From Mycobacterium sp. E740 (GTDB taxonomy: Bacteria > Actinomycetota > Actinomycetes > Mycobacteriales > Mycobacteriaceae), in NCBI RefSeq assembly GCF_001672895.1, contig NZ_LZKP01000054.1, positions 1 through 39,491 of the forward strand: a DNA stretch of 39,491 nucleotides. The letters are read 5' to 3'. This document shows, piece after piece, positions 26,963 to 38,068 of this stretch. The notes beneath the pieces were generated by a model that was given only the letters and a program-made list of their open reading frames with translations, was not told the DNA's origin and did no database searches. The position numbers and the translations under genes are program-made. The first letter of the stretch is position 1; the number at the start of each line of letters is the position of its first letter.

Positions 26963-27514
26963 TCAGCGGCTCGACCGCAGTGTCCACGCGTGGCCGCGGA
27001 AATGCATCACGGTGCGGCTGACGGGAGCGATGTCTATGCGCCAGAACGACTTCGCCGGAGCGTCGAGCGCGACCAGAACCGCCGCCCGGATCACCGCCGG
27101 ATGCGTCACCGCGACCAGCCGGCTGCGGCGCGCGGTCAGTGACTCCATCCAGTCGCGCACCCGGTCGACCAGCTCGACCACGGACTCGCCGCCGTGCGGG
27201 GCCCGCGTCGGGTCGGTGAGCCAGACGGCCAGATCCGCCGGCAGCACGCCGCCCAGCACGTCCCCGCGCCAGCGGCCGCAGTCCAGATCCGCGAGCCGAC
27301 CGTCGACCTCGGCGTGCAGCCCGAGCAGTTCAGCTGTCTGCCTCGTGCGTTTCTCGGGACCACAGAAGGCCGCATCGACGACGCCGAGGTCGATGGAAGC
27401 GTCGACCTGCCGGTGCCCGGTCGGGCTCAACGGCTCGTCGGTGGGAAACCGTCCGGCCGACATCGCGTCGGTCAACGCATGGGACACGAGTGTCAGCCGG
27501 ACGACCTCACTCAC
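26963..27514 (-). CDS. Histidine-phosphatase-superfamily protein in the cobalt operon, variant active site
   Basis: The 183 residues follow the phosphoglycerate-mutase-like fold: ADLDCGRWRG, PEKRTRQTAELLG and HGGESVVELVDRVRDW are family-typical. The N-terminal RHG signature is replaced: LVSHALT keeps the catalytic histidine but has Ser for Arg and Ala for Gly, and the second histidine lies in VTHPAVIR. Phosphatase activity may be altered or lost. The GTG start overlaps the cbtA stop as GTGA, so it is the third gene of a B12-riboswitch operon. A role in cobalamin synthesis, such as alpha-ribazole phosphate removal, is an inference from context alone. Confidence 0.82.
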   Translation of the reverse strand: MSEVVRLTLVSHALTDAMSAGRFPTDEPLSPTGHRQVDASIDLGVVDAAFCGPEKRTRQTAELLGLHAEVDGRLADLDCGRWRGDVLGGVLPADLAVWLTDPTRAPHGGESVVELVDRVRDWMESLTARRSRLVAVTHPAVIRAAVLVALDAPAKSFWRIDIAPVSRTVMHFRGHAWTLRSSR

Positions 27515-28311
27515 GCAGGAACGTGCTCCCTGCGCTTGTCTTCGAGCACCCGGGCGGCCATCGCGCCGAAGGCCAACGCGATCGTCGCGTACATGACGAT
27601 CTGGGTGCCCAGCGAGAACAGCCGGAACTGGTAGAGGTCCTCAGCCGGGAACCCTTTGTAGACGATGTCGCCGGCCGCGTCGGTCAGCGGTCCCGGCGTC
27701 TCGTCGATGGTCGGCAGCACCAGCATGACGACCGCGACCGCGACGACGTAGGACCCCGCGGCAGCCAGCGCCGCGTTCCATGCGCCCAGCCGCTCTGCCA
27801 ACCGCCGACCCAGATACACCGCCCCCACCAGAAGGGCCGCGGACAACACCACCATCAGCAGGTACAGCATCGTGCGTTGACGGATCGTCTCGTCGAGGCT
27901 CACTGCGGGCGGACTCGGCGGGTACTTCAGCGCGGGAACGACGTAGAGGCTCAACAGCATTCCGCCGGCCACGTACACCGACAGCAGGCGTGCCGAGATG
28001 TCGCCGATCCGGGAGTAGGCCACCGCGAAGACGACGGCGAAGAGTGCGGCGATCGCGACGCTGAACGCCAGCACCCCGAAGCCCATGCCGATATTGGCCT
28101 GGACACCGCGGGTGAAGCCGCCGAACCCGTCATCGTGATGATGGCCGCCGTGGCTGTGCCCCTCCAGCGCTTCACGGGCAGCGCCGACACCGTCCTCGTA
28201 ACCGATCGCCCGCTCGATGACCGGTTCGACGAAGATCCGGGCGAAGACGAACGCGAACACACCGGCGAGGGCGCCAGCCAGCAGGCCGCGCCCGATGATC
28301 TGCTTTTCCAT
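27511..28311 (-). CDS. cbtA: CbtA, predicted cobalt transporter subunit
   Basis: CbtA is a membrane protein found with CbtB downstream of B12 riboswitches and inferred to import cobalt for cobalamin. The 266 residues hold about five or six hydrophobic segments. A His-rich stretch after the first helix, GHSHGGHHHDDG (residues 51-62), is a likely metal-binding loop outside the membrane. The ATG at 28311 overlaps the cbtB stop as TGATG. The His-rich motif and gene order identify the family; transport itself is predicted in the literature rather than evident from sequence. Confidence 0.9.
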   Translation of the reverse strand: MEKQIIGRGLLAGALAGVFAFVFARIFVEPVIERAIGYEDGVGAAREALEGHSHGGHHHDDGFGGFTRGVQANIGMGFGVLAFSVAIAALFAVVFAVAYSRIGDISARLLSVYVAGGMLLSLYVVPALKYPPSPPAVSLDETIRQRTMLYLLMVVLSAALLVGAVYLGRRLAERLGAWNAALAAAGSYVVAVAVVMLVLPTIDETPGPLTDAAGDIVYKGFPAEDLYQFRLFSLGTQIVMYATIALAFGAMAARVLEDKRREHVPA

Positions 28312-28526
28312 CAGTGGCAGGGGAAGCCGAGCAGGTGGCGGGCGTCGTGCACGAACTCGTGGATGACGGTGTTGTCGCCGAACACCGACGTCGCACCCTG
28401 GTCCAGGCCCACGAAGTAGAGCACCAGCAGGGCGAAGAACGCAGTCAGCGTCAGCCACATGACCGCCTTGGCGGCCGAGAGGTCCAGCGCGCGAGCAACG
28501 CTCTTACGTGCCTCGGGATAGGTCAT
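28311..28526 (-). CDS. cbtB: CbtB, small predicted cobalt transporter subunit
   Basis: The 71-residue protein has one membrane helix (about residues 20-42, AVMWLTLTAFFALLVLYFVG) and the family's C-terminal metal motif, seen here as HEFVHDARHLLGFPCH with four histidines and a cysteine. CbtB probably presents cobalt to CbtA. The ATG at 28526 follows GGAAAGGA. Upstream in-frame sequence is riboswitch RNA and not coding. It is the first gene of the operon. Confidence 0.93.
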   Translation of the reverse strand: MTYPEARKSVARALDLSAAKAVMWLTLTAFFALLVLYFVGLDQGATSVFGDNTVIHEFVHDARHLLGFPCH

Positions 28527-28575
28527 GTCGATGTCCTTTCCGGGATTCCGCGTCCCAGTTCGGTTGACAGCGAAC

Positions 28576-28692
28576 GTCGGGTCTGACTTCACACAGTGGC
28601 GCGACCGTTCTGGATTCTCACCAGATTCCTTCGCCCGCCGATTACACGAGCATCCTAAACGGATCGGCCCATCGGCGGGCGGCGGACCCGAC
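28576..28692 (-). promoter_or_regulatory. Cobalamin riboswitch controlling cbtB-cbtA-phosphatase
   Basis: On the minus strand the 5' strand GTCGGGTC (28692-28685) pairs perfectly with GACCCGAC (28583-28576) as helix P1. Between them lie a long stem GCCCGCCGAT/ATCGGCGGGC (28680-28671 with 28642-28633), the P3-type hairpin CTGGTGAGAATCCAG (28624-28610), the conserved core CGCCACTGT near 28601-28593, and the B12-box-like AGTCAGACCC before P1 closes. These are the hallmarks of the cobalamin aptamer in a compact form without a separate P5/P6 arm. It ends 49 bases before the cbtB ATG. A hairpin GGGA/TCCC just before the GGAAAGGA ribosome site may be part of the expression platform. B12 binding should reduce cobalt uptake. 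Confidence 0.93.
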
Positions 28693-28714
28693 ACCTTCTT
28701 TCGCCGAGTGCACG

Positions 28715-28756
28715 CTGTACGTACGGATTTGCAGGTTTCCCGTACACCGACCGTAC
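28715..28756. repeat. GTAC-centred repeat cluster upstream of the cobalamin riboswitch
   Basis: The plus strand reads CTGTAC, GTACGG, a 13-base gap, CCGTAC, a 5-base gap, and CCGTAC again. GTACGG (28721-28726) and CCGTAC (28740-28745) are perfect inverted repeats, and the second CCGTAC (28751-28756) is a direct repeat 11 bp on, one helical turn. It lies where the cbtB promoter should be, so it could be an operator. Confidence 0.45.
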
Positions 28757-28768
28757 TTTCGGCGCAGC

Positions 28769-28802
28769 AAAACGGGCGGCTTCCCCTGGAGGTAGCCGCC
28801 CG
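28769..28802 (-). terminator. Intrinsic terminator of clpC1
   Basis: On the minus strand, 12 bases after the clpC1 stop, CGGGCGGCT and AGCCGCCCG form a perfect 9-bp GC-rich stem with a 12-base loop, followed at once by TTTT. It is the only convincing rho-independent terminator in the window and separates clpC1 from the cbt operon. Confidence 0.88.
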
Positions 28803-28814
28803 CTTCGTCGTGAA

Positions 28815-31358
<2,544 letters not shown>

Positions 31359-31639
31359 CGGTGGTTACCTGCTCTCCATCAATAGGTCGGTGCCATGCGC
31401 CCCGAAGGCTCCGAGTAACGCACCGCACCTGCCGTCCACTGTAATGGGCGGCTCTCCCCGGTGCCCCGCCTGCCGGTCTGCTGTGAGCGGACATCGGAAC
31501 CGTTCGGGGGACCTCGGGGACACCGGAAACATCAACGCGCACGGGTCGGATACCCGACGCTACGAATTAGCAACGCGCCGAGGCGATGATTCGTTTCGGC
31601 TGTCGCGCCGCGGCAGGTTCGCGGCTAGCGAACAAACGG
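31359..31639. other. clpC1 upstream region
   Basis: This is a 281-bp gap between the lsr2 stop and clpC1 start, both on the minus strand. It carries the ClgR-like palindrome at 31617-31633 and must hold the clpC1 promoter, since clpC1 is likely transcribed on its own. I see no convincing -10/-35 pair and no terminator for lsr2. Confidence 0.5.
31617..31633. promoter_or_regulatory. ClgR-like operator upstream of clpC1
   Basis: GTTCGC-GGCTA-GCGAAC is a perfect 6-base inverted repeat with a 5-base centre, the form of ClgR boxes in actinobacteria. ClgR activates clp genes in M. tuberculosis and Corynebacterium. It lies 259 bp upstream of the clpC1 start and 6 bp beyond the lsr2 stop. Confidence 0.68.
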
Positions 31640-31981
31640 CTACGTCGCCGCGTGGAACGCGTCGATGACGTCAGCCGGGATGCGGCCGCGAGTCGAGACG
31701 TTGTGGCCGTTGCGCCGTGCCCACTCCCGGATCGCAGCGCTCTGCTCGCGGTCGATGGCCGCGCGGCCCCGCCCCGAACCGGGCGAACGCCCGCGGCGGC
31801 GACCGCCGACGCGGCGCCCCGCCTCGACCCATTGCTTCAGATCGCCGCGCAGCTTCGCGGCATTCTTGGAAGAAAGGTCGATCTCGTAGCTCACCCCGTC
31901 GAGGCCGAATTCCACCGTCTCATCGGCTGCGCCTTCGCCGTCGAAATCATCGACAAGCGTGACGGTAACTTTCTTCGCCAT
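31640..31981 (-). CDS. lsr2: Lsr2, H-NS-like nucleoid-associated silencer
   Basis: Lsr2 binds the minor groove of AT-rich DNA, bridges it and silences foreign or virulence genes. The 113-residue protein keeps the N-terminal dimerisation domain ([20 protein letters not shown]) and the C-terminal DNA-binding domain with the RGR hook ([11 protein letters not shown]). Compared with the M. tuberculosis sequence I know, there are few changes. I chose the ATG at 31981 (MAKKV) since GAAGGG lies about 9 bases upstream; an ATG two codons earlier would add Met-Ala. The upstream 107 bp is comparatively AT-rich, which fits autoregulation. Confidence 0.97.
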   Translation of the reverse strand: MAKKVTVTLVDDFDGEGAADETVEFGLDGVSYEIDLSSKNAAKLRGDLKQWVEAGRRVGGRRRGRSPGSGRGRAAIDREQSAAIREWARRNGHNVSTRGRIPADVIDAFHAAT

Positions 31982-32088
31982 TGCCATACGCCCTTCTGCG
32001 CGATCTTGCGGATCGCGGATATGTCCGAACCCGGCACCAATGTGCCATATGTCTACGCGCTATTCAACACGGCCAGAATAGCCGATGT

Positions 32089-33627
32089 TCAGTTCCCGTG
32101 ACGTCGGACAATCGGGAACAAAACTGTCTCTCTAATCGACAGTCCCGTCAATGCCATCAACAACCTGTCGATGCCCATTCCAGTGCCGGTGGACGGCGGC
32201 ATCGCATACTCCAGCGCGGCGAGGAAATCCTCGTCGAGGGCCATTGCTTCGTCGTCTCCGGCGGCCGCAGCCCGGGCCTGCGCCTCGAACCTTTCGCGCT
32301 GGATCACCGGATCGATCAGCTCCGAATAACCGGTCGCCAACTCGAAGCGCCGAATATAGAGGTCCCATTTCTCCGTGACGCCGGGAATGCTGCGGTGTGC
32401 ACGGGTCAGCGGCGTGGTCTCCACGGGGAAGTCACGGACGAAGGTCGGCGCCCACAGGGTGTTGCCGACGGTGTGTTCCCAGAGCTCCTCGACCAATTTT
32501 CCGTGCCCGTATCCGCGGTCCCGGGGAATCTCGACATCTAGCCGATCGGCGAACGCCCATAACTTTTCGGCCGGCGTTTCCGGTGTGATCTCTTCACCGA
32601 GCGCTGCAGATAAAGATGGATACATTTCGACGGACTGCCATTCGCCGTCGAGATCGTACATAGTGCCATCAGGCAATGGCACATTGCGCGTTCCGATGGC
32701 CTCGTCGGCCACCTCCTGAATAACTTCTCTGGTCACGATGGCGGAATCGTCGTAAGTGCCGTATGCCTGATATGTCTCGAGCATCGCGAATTCCGGCGAA
32801 TGCGTGGAATCCGCGCCTTCGTTCCGGAACACCCGATTGAGCTCGAAGACCCGCTCGAATCCGCCGACCAACGCTCGTTTCAGGAACAGTTCAGGAGCGA
32901 TCCGCAGGTAGAGGTCGACGTCGAGCGCGTTGGAATGGGTGACGAACGGTCGCGCCGCCGCCCCACCGGCGAGCGTCTGCAGCATCGGTGTCTCGACCTC
33001 GAGGAAGCCGCGGCGCTCCAACGCCGAGCGCACCGCGCGCACCACCGCGACCCGCTGACGCGCGATCGAACGGGCCTCGGGCCGCACGATGAGGTCGACG
33101 TAGCGCTGACGCACGCGCGACTCTTCGCTCATCTCCTTGTGCGCCACCGGCAGTGGCCGCAGGGCCTTGGAGACGATCTGCCAGGAGTCCGCCAGCACCG
33201 ACAGTTCACCGCGCCGTGAGCTGATCACCTCGCCGCGCACGAACACGATGTCGCCGAGGTCGACGTCGGCTTTCCAGGAATCCAGCGATTCCTGTCCGAC
33301 CTTGTTGAAGCTGACCATCACCTGCAGCTGTGTGCCGTCGCCCTCCTGGAGCGTGGCGAAGCACAGCTTGCCGGAGTTGCGGGCGAACAGCACCCGGCCG
33401 GCGACGCCGACGATCTGGCCGGTCTCGGTGTCTGCCGCCAGGTCGGGATACGTCTCGCGGATCTCGGCGAGGGTGTGGGTGCGCGCGACTTCGACCGGGT
33501 AGGGTTCCCGCCCCTCGGCGAGCAGCCGCTCACGCTTGGCCTGACGGATCCGGTACTGCTCCGGAACGTCGGCCTCGGTTGCCGCCGCCGCGGCCGGTGC
33601 GGTGCGGGGCGGATCAGGTTCGGTCAC
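32089..33627 (-). CDS. lysS: Lysyl-tRNA synthetase, class II
   Basis: The enzyme charges tRNA-Lys. The 512 residues comprise an OB-fold anticodon-binding domain (about 70-180) and a class II catalytic core with motif 1 ([13 protein letters not shown]), motif 2 ([18 protein letters not shown]) and motif 3 ([13 protein letters not shown]). The GTG at 33627 begins [11 protein letters not shown], a disordered start. Composition is uneven: the 3' half of the gene (about 32089-32935) is 52-60% GC in the lines I counted and uses rare codons including TTA, AGA, ATT and TCT, while the 5' half is 72-78% GC in the lines I counted. The protein itself looks intact. It lies 11 bp after coaX. Confidence 0.96.
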   Translation of the reverse strand: MTEPDPPRTAPAAAAATEADVPEQYRIRQAKRERLLAEGREPYPVEVARTHTLAEIRETYPDLAADTETGQIVGVAGRVLFARNSGKLCFATLQEGDGTQLQVMVSFNKVGQESLDSWKADVDLGDIVFVRGEVISSRRGELSVLADSWQIVSKALRPLPVAHKEMSEESRVRQRYVDLIVRPEARSIARQRVAVVRAVRSALERRGFLEVETPMLQTLAGGAAARPFVTHSNALDVDLYLRIAPELFLKRALVGGFERVFELNRVFRNEGADSTHSPEFAMLETYQAYGTYDDSAIVTREVIQEVADEAIGTRNVPLPDGTMYDLDGEWQSVEMYPSLSAALGEEITPETPAEKLWAFADRLDVEIPRDRGYGHGKLVEELWEHTVGNTLWAPTFVRDFPVETTPLTRAHRSIPGVTEKWDLYIRRFELATGYSELIDPVIQRERFEAQARAAAAGDDEAMALDEDFLAALEYAMPPSTGTGMGIDRLLMALTGLSIRETVLFPIVRRHGN

Positions 33628-33638
33628 GTCGTGCCAGC

Positions 33639-34457
33639 CTAAATGACGCGATTCTTGAGGCGGCCGCGCTGACTGTCGCGGTTGCGTTCGAACACCAAGC
33701 GCAACCCGTCGAGGGTGAGGTGCTCGTCGTAATGCTCGACGGTGCGCATGTCAGGCAGAAGCAGCGGCGCGGTGTGCCCGGTGGCGACCACCGCGATGTC
33801 GCTGCCCGCAAACCCGTCGACGTCGTCGCGGATGCGCTGCACCAACCCGTCGACCAGACCGGCGAAGCCGAACACCGCGCCGGCCTGCATGCATTCGACG
33901 GTGTTCTTGCCGATCACCGACCGCGGCCGGGTCAGCTCGATGCGCCGCAGCGCCGCGGACCTGGCCGCCGCCGCGTCAGAGGACACCTCGACACCGGGAG
34001 CGATGGCCCCACCCAGGAACTCGCCCTTCGCCGACACCACGTCGACGCATATCGATGAGCCGAAGTCGACCACGATCGCCGCTGAGCCGTATTTGTGGTA
34101 TGCCGCAAGGCAGTTCACGATGCGGTCGGCGCCGACCTCTTTCGGGTTGTCGACCAGGAGCGGGATACCGGTGCGCACGCCCGGTTCGATCAGCACGTGC
34201 GGCACCGACGGCCAGTACTGGCGCAGCATCTCACGCAGTTCGTGCATCACCGACGGCACCGTCGACAGCCCAGCGGCACCGGTCAGATGTTCGGAGTCGT
34301 CACCGATCAGGCCGTCGATGGTCAGCGCCAGCTCGTCGGCGGTCACCTCCGACTCGGTGCGAATCCGCCACTGCTGGGCTACTTTTGCGTGTTCGCCGGA
34401 ACCCGAAACCAGCCCGACGACGGTATGGGTGTTGCGTACGTCTATCGCAAGTAGCAC
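33639..34457 (-). CDS. coaX: CoaX, type III pantothenate kinase family
   Basis: The 272-residue protein has the type III pantothenate kinase fold: a P-loop-like [16 protein letters not shown] at the N-terminus and [14 protein letters not shown] with [14 protein letters not shown] later. The family phosphorylates pantothenate, but in M. tuberculosis CoaX has been reported as inactive, with CoaA doing the job; whether this one is active cannot be told. The GTG start lies 4 bp after panD, and lysS follows. Position in the pan operon supports a CoA-related role. Confidence 0.92.
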   Translation of the reverse strand: MLLAIDVRNTHTVVGLVSGSGEHAKVAQQWRIRTESEVTADELALTIDGLIGDDSEHLTGAAGLSTVPSVMHELREMLRQYWPSVPHVLIEPGVRTGIPLLVDNPKEVGADRIVNCLAAYHKYGSAAIVVDFGSSICVDVVSAKGEFLGGAIAPGVEVSSDAAAARSAALRRIELTRPRSVIGKNTVECMQAGAVFGFAGLVDGLVQRIRDDVDGFAGSDIAVVATGHTAPLLLPDMRTVEHYDEHLTLDGLRLVFERNRDSQRGRLKNRVI

Positions 34458-34461
34458 CGGA

Positions 34462-34878
34462 CTACCGCGGCGACATCAACCCGGCCGCGTCGGCCGGTAC
34501 GAAGGCGGGGTCCGAGGAATGGATGCCCAGGTCGATCTGCCTGTTGTCGGCGTCGACGAACACGATCCGCGGTTGGTAGGCCCTGGCCTCGGCGTCTTCC
34601 ATGGTGCCGTAGGCGATGAGGATCACCAGGTCGCCGGGGTGCACCAGATGTGCTGCGGCACCGTTGATCCCGATCACGCCGCTACCGCGTTCACCGGTGA
34701 TCGCGTACGTGACCAGCCGGGCGCCGTTGTCGATGTCGACGATCGTGACCTGCTCGCCCTCGAGCAGGTCGGCGGCATCCATCAGATCGGCGTCGATGGT
34801 CACCGAGCCGACGTAGTGCAGGTCGGCCTGCGTCACCGTGGCCCGATGGATCTTCGATTTGAGCATTGTCCGTAACAT
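34462..34878 (-). CDS. panD: PanD, aspartate 1-decarboxylase
   Basis: PanD makes beta-alanine from aspartate for pantothenate. The 138-residue proenzyme cleaves itself between G24 and S25 (HYVGSVTI) to form the pyruvoyl group; the self-cleavage site is intact. [21 protein letters not shown] is typical. PanD is linked to pyrazinamide susceptibility in M. tuberculosis. The ATG at 34878 (MLRTMLKSK) overlaps the panC stop as TGATG. Confidence 0.97.
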   Translation of the reverse strand: MLRTMLKSKIHRATVTQADLHYVGSVTIDADLMDAADLLEGEQVTIVDIDNGARLVTYAITGERGSGVIGINGAAAHLVHPGDLVILIAYGTMEDAEARAYQPRIVFVDADNRQIDLGIHSSDPAFVPADAAGLMSPR

Positions 34879-35810
34879 CAGTTCCTCCAAGGCAATTCGT
34901 GTTGGTCAAAGGCGACATCCGGACCGGGGCCCGAGGGCACGCCGATGTCGATGGCAATGTTGTCCAGCAGCCGGGTGCGACCCAGCCGGCAGGCCACCAG
35001 CATCCGGGCCGCACCGACCGCGGGCGCCGGCCCCAGCATCGGGTCGAGCACCTCGAGGTAGTCCAGCTCGATGGCCGGCACCTCGTCGAGCACGGCGCGC
35101 GCGGCGTCCAGTGCGGCCGCCGTCCCTTCACCCGCCGCATACATCCCGGCCAGCAGCGCCGCCGACAGCGCGCCGGCGTGCTCACGCTCCTCCTCGTCGA
35201 GATACCGGTTGCGCGACGACATCGCCAGCCCGTCCGCCTCGCGCACGATCGGCACACCGACGATCTGCACGCCGACATCGAGGTCGGCGACCATCTGGCG
35301 GATCAGCGCCAACTGCTGGTAGTCCTTCTCCCCGAAGAACGCGCGGTCGGGCCGCACGATGTTGAGCAGTTTGAGCACCACCGTCAGCACACCCGCGAAA
35401 TGCGTTGGGCGCGCGGCTCCTTCGAGAACCCCCCCGAGCGGGCCCGGCTGCACCGACGTGCGGGTGCCGTTGGGATACATGTCGGCGACGGTGGGGGTGA
35501 ACGCGATGTCGACCTTCTCGGCGCGCAGCGCGGCGAAGTCGTTTTCGAGGGTGCGCGGATAGGCGTCGAGGTCCTCGTTCACCGCGAACTGCAACGGATT
35601 GACGAAGATCGACACCACGACGACGGCGCCCTGGACACGTCGGGCAGCCCGGATCAGCGTCAGATGCCCCTCGTGCAAAGCGCCCATCGTCGGCACGAGC
35701 ACCACCCGCCGGCCCGTGCCGCGCAGCGCGCGGGTAACCGCGGAGATCTCGGCCGGGCTGGAGTAGACGTTCAGCTCGCCGGGCACGAACTTCGGTGTGC
35801 GCGCGGTCAT
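34878..35810 (-). CDS. panC: PanC, pantothenate synthetase
   Basis: PanC joins pantoate and beta-alanine using ATP through a pantoyl-adenylate. The 310 residues show [15 protein letters not shown] (about residues 39-53, the HxGH motif), [23 protein letters not shown] and [14 protein letters not shown], all conserved in the family. The ATG at 35810 overlaps the DUF2520 stop as ATGA. An upstream extension of the frame runs over the DUF2520 gene and is not real. Confidence 0.97.
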   Translation of the reverse strand: MTARTPKFVPGELNVYSSPAEISAVTRALRGTGRRVVLVPTMGALHEGHLTLIRAARRVQGAVVVVSIFVNPLQFAVNEDLDAYPRTLENDFAALRAEKVDIAFTPTVADMYPNGTRTSVQPGPLGGVLEGAARPTHFAGVLTVVLKLLNIVRPDRAFFGEKDYQQLALIRQMVADLDVGVQIVGVPIVREADGLAMSSRNRYLDEEEREHAGALSAALLAGMYAAGEGTAAALDAARAVLDEVPAIELDYLEVLDPMLGPAPAVGAARMLVACRLGRTRLLDNIAIDIGVPSGPGPDVAFDQHELPWRN

Positions 35811-36757
35811 CGGACAGCACCCCGGCCGGTGCCCGAGCCTTCCGCCAGCGCTGCGAAGACTTCGTCGCCCGCATGAGCGCGCTGGGCGGTCCGCAACGAG
35901 TTCGCCCGATAGGCCTGGGCCAATTCGGTGTTCACCTCCGCCAGCGCTTCGAGATGGCGCCCCAGCGCGGCCGCATCGCCGCGTGCGACCGGACCGGTCA
36001 ACGCCGATTGGCCGCGCTGCAGTGCGTTTTCCAGCGACGCGCGCGCCAACGGGCCCACGATCCGCTCCGCGATGCCGCCCGGCGCGTCGCCGACCAGCTC
36101 CTGGCCCAACAGCTCCTGCCCCGACAGCGCCGATCGCAGCGCTTCGACGGAGTCGAGCAGCACGGTCACCAGGTGGTTGCTGGCATGCGCGAGCGCGGCG
36201 TGGTAGAGCCCGCGGGCGTCCTCCCGCACGCGAAACGGCTCCCCGCCGATCTCGAGCACCAGCGATTGGGCGATCGCGTAGCCGATCTCGTCGGCGGCGG
36301 TGACGCCGAAGCAGGTGTCGGGCAGCCGCTCGATGTCCTCGTCGGACCCGGTGAACGTCATCGCCGGGTGGATCGCCAACGGGATGCAGCCCTGCGCCGC
36401 GAGCGGAGCCAGCACTCCGATCCCGTTGGCGCCGGAGGTGTGCGCGACGATGGTGCCCGGCCGTACCGACCGCGTTGCGGCCAAACCGGACGCCAATTCG
36501 GCCAGAACGGCGTCGGGCACCGCGAGCAGCAGCAGCTCGGCCCGGGCGGGAACCTCGTCGACCGGCAGCACGGCCGTCTCGGGCAGCCTGCGGTGCGCGC
36601 GGTCGCGCGACGCGCGCGAGATCGCGCTGCACGCCACCACGACATGCTCGGCCCGCTCCAGTGCCACGCCCAGCGCGGAACCGACGCGACCTGCGGAGAT
36701 GATGCCGACAGTGAGCCGCGCCGGACGGAATCCGTCAGGGGTCCCCGTGGAGACCAT
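35807..36757 (-). CDS. Rossmann-like and DUF2520 domain protein, Rv3603c-like
   Basis: The 316-residue protein starts with an NAD(P)-binding Rossmann fold ([17 protein letters not shown] near residues 16-32), followed by a helical DUF2520 domain ([28 protein letters not shown]), a layout like ketopantoate reductase and other 6-phosphogluconate-dehydrogenase-like enzymes. It always sits before panC in mycobacteria. Ketopantoate reduction (PanE) is an obvious but unproven idea. The ATG at 36757 ([13 protein letters not shown]) has GAGG 8 bases upstream; an ATG 48 bases further out is possible. Confidence 0.82.
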   Translation of the reverse strand: MVSTGTPDGFRPARLTVGIISAGRVGSALGVALERAEHVVVACSAISRASRDRAHRRLPETAVLPVDEVPARAELLLLAVPDAVLAELASGLAATRSVRPGTIVAHTSGANGIGVLAPLAAQGCIPLAIHPAMTFTGSDEDIERLPDTCFGVTAADEIGYAIAQSLVLEIGGEPFRVREDARGLYHAALAHASNHLVTVLLDSVEALRSALSGQELLGQELVGDAPGGIAERIVGPLARASLENALQRGQSALTGPVARGDAAALGRHLEALAEVNTELAQAYRANSLRTAQRAHAGDEVFAALAEGSGTGRGAVR

Positions 36758-36836
36758 GAAGTAGACCTCGCAAAGAGTTGATGTGGTTCGTTCCGGTCCT
36801 GCCATGCGGGTACCGGACGGTCGCTACGAGTCTAAA

Positions 36837-37991
36837 TCAATCTTCGCGGCGGCGGCGACGCCCACCCGGCGTCGGGCTTGCCTGCAGCCTGGCCAGCAGT
36901 TCGGCGACCGACTGACCGGCGGTATCCGTGTCGTCGGCGCTGCGGTGACGGGACCCCTCGACCGGCGGCTCGGGAGCAGGTTGTTCGACCGGCTCGGCGG
37001 GGCGGGCGGCGTCGCCGGCGTCCGCCGTTGCCGAATGCCGTCCGCGCCGCGGTTCGGGCGGGCTGTCGTCGGCCGGTTCGGGCGCGCGCCGCCTGCCGAC
37101 GTATTCATCGGTTTCGCCGTTGCTGCCTGACGCCACCCAGTTGCTGCCCGGACTCCCCGGCGGAAGCCACTGCCCTTCAGCGGGCGCTGGCTGCCAGTCG
37201 GCCGCCGGCGACGGCACCGGCTCCGGAACCGGTGGCGGAGGCGGTTCCGGCGGCGGAACAGGAGGTGCTGTCGGCGGATACCACGGGTAGGTCTCCTCGG
37301 TGGGCTGGCCGCCTCGATTGTCGTCGGAAGCCCGGCGGTGTGATCCTCCGGAGTCGGCCGGCGGCTGCCACGCGACCTCGGCCGGCTGCGGTTCGGCCGG
37401 CACGTCGATGATCGGGCTCTCCTCGGTCCGGTGGTCGATGTCGGGCTGGTACTCGTCGATGCGGCTGGCGGTGACCCGGCTCGCGTCGTCCGACTCGCGC
37501 GCCCAGTCGCTGTAGGCGCGCACGGTCGTGCGCTCGGTCTCGATCGCGGGGCGATGAGACAGGTCGGCGTCGAACAGGATCTCGAGGTTGGTCCGCAACG
37601 CGGCCAGCTCCGCTCGGAGATTCGCCACCTCGTCGGCGGCCTGGGCGCGCACCTCCGACTCGAGTTCCCGGCGAATCTGCGTCTCCAACGACAGTTCATA
37701 TTCGCGACGCGCCGAGATCTCACGGTCCAACTGCAGGTCGTAAACCAGCTTCAGGTCGCGCACTCTGGCTTGGTCGACATCGCTCTGCCGCCGGTAGATG
37801 ACCGACACGAACGCTGCGACCACCGCGGCCCACAGCGCGAGGATGACCGCCAGCTTCAGCAGCTCCACTCGATTGGTGAACACCAACGCCGAACTCGCCG
37901 CGATCGCCAGAACCAGCAACGCGGTCAACAGCATCCAACCCGGCCTGCGGCCACCGCGCCGCGAGCGGGCGCTGCGGGTCGGATCGGTCAT
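36837..37991 (-). CDS. Membrane protein with long proline-rich tail, Rv3604c/DUF6779-like
   Basis: The 384 residues begin with a basic stretch (RSARSRRGGRRPG), then two close membrane helices (about 19-39 and 44-66), then a charged helical or coiled-coil region (about 70-140), and a long disordered tail rich in Pro, Glu, Arg and Ser. This fits Rv3604c of M. tuberculosis (about 397 residues), of unknown function. The tail of acidic and proline repeats (PPVPPPEPPPPPVPEPVP) suggests a scaffold or cell-envelope role. The ATG at 37991 (MTDPTRSARS) is chosen; the upstream frame runs into the DUF3180 gene. Confidence 0.82.
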   Translation of the reverse strand: MTDPTRSARSRRGGRRPGWMLLTALLVLAIAASSALVFTNRVELLKLAVILALWAAVVAAFVSVIYRRQSDVDQARVRDLKLVYDLQLDREISARREYELSLETQIRRELESEVRAQAADEVANLRAELAALRTNLEILFDADLSHRPAIETERTTVRAYSDWARESDDASRVTASRIDEYQPDIDHRTEESPIIDVPAEPQPAEVAWQPPADSGGSHRRASDDNRGGQPTEETYPWYPPTAPPVPPPEPPPPPVPEPVPSPAADWQPAPAEGQWLPPGSPGSNWVASGSNGETDEYVGRRRAPEPADDSPPEPRRGRHSATADAGDAARPAEPVEQPAPEPPVEGSRHRSADDTDTAGQSVAELLARLQASPTPGGRRRRRED

Positions 37992-38068
37992 GGGGCGACT
38001 GTACCTGTCACAGGTCACTCCGCGTGTCGACCTTGTCGGCGATTCCGCCGCACGACGGCGTAAGTCGG

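Noticed and set aside
34462..34878. Gln17 of PanD as an unusual substitution
   Set aside because: Gln is common at this position in other PanD proteins, so it is not a sign of lost function.
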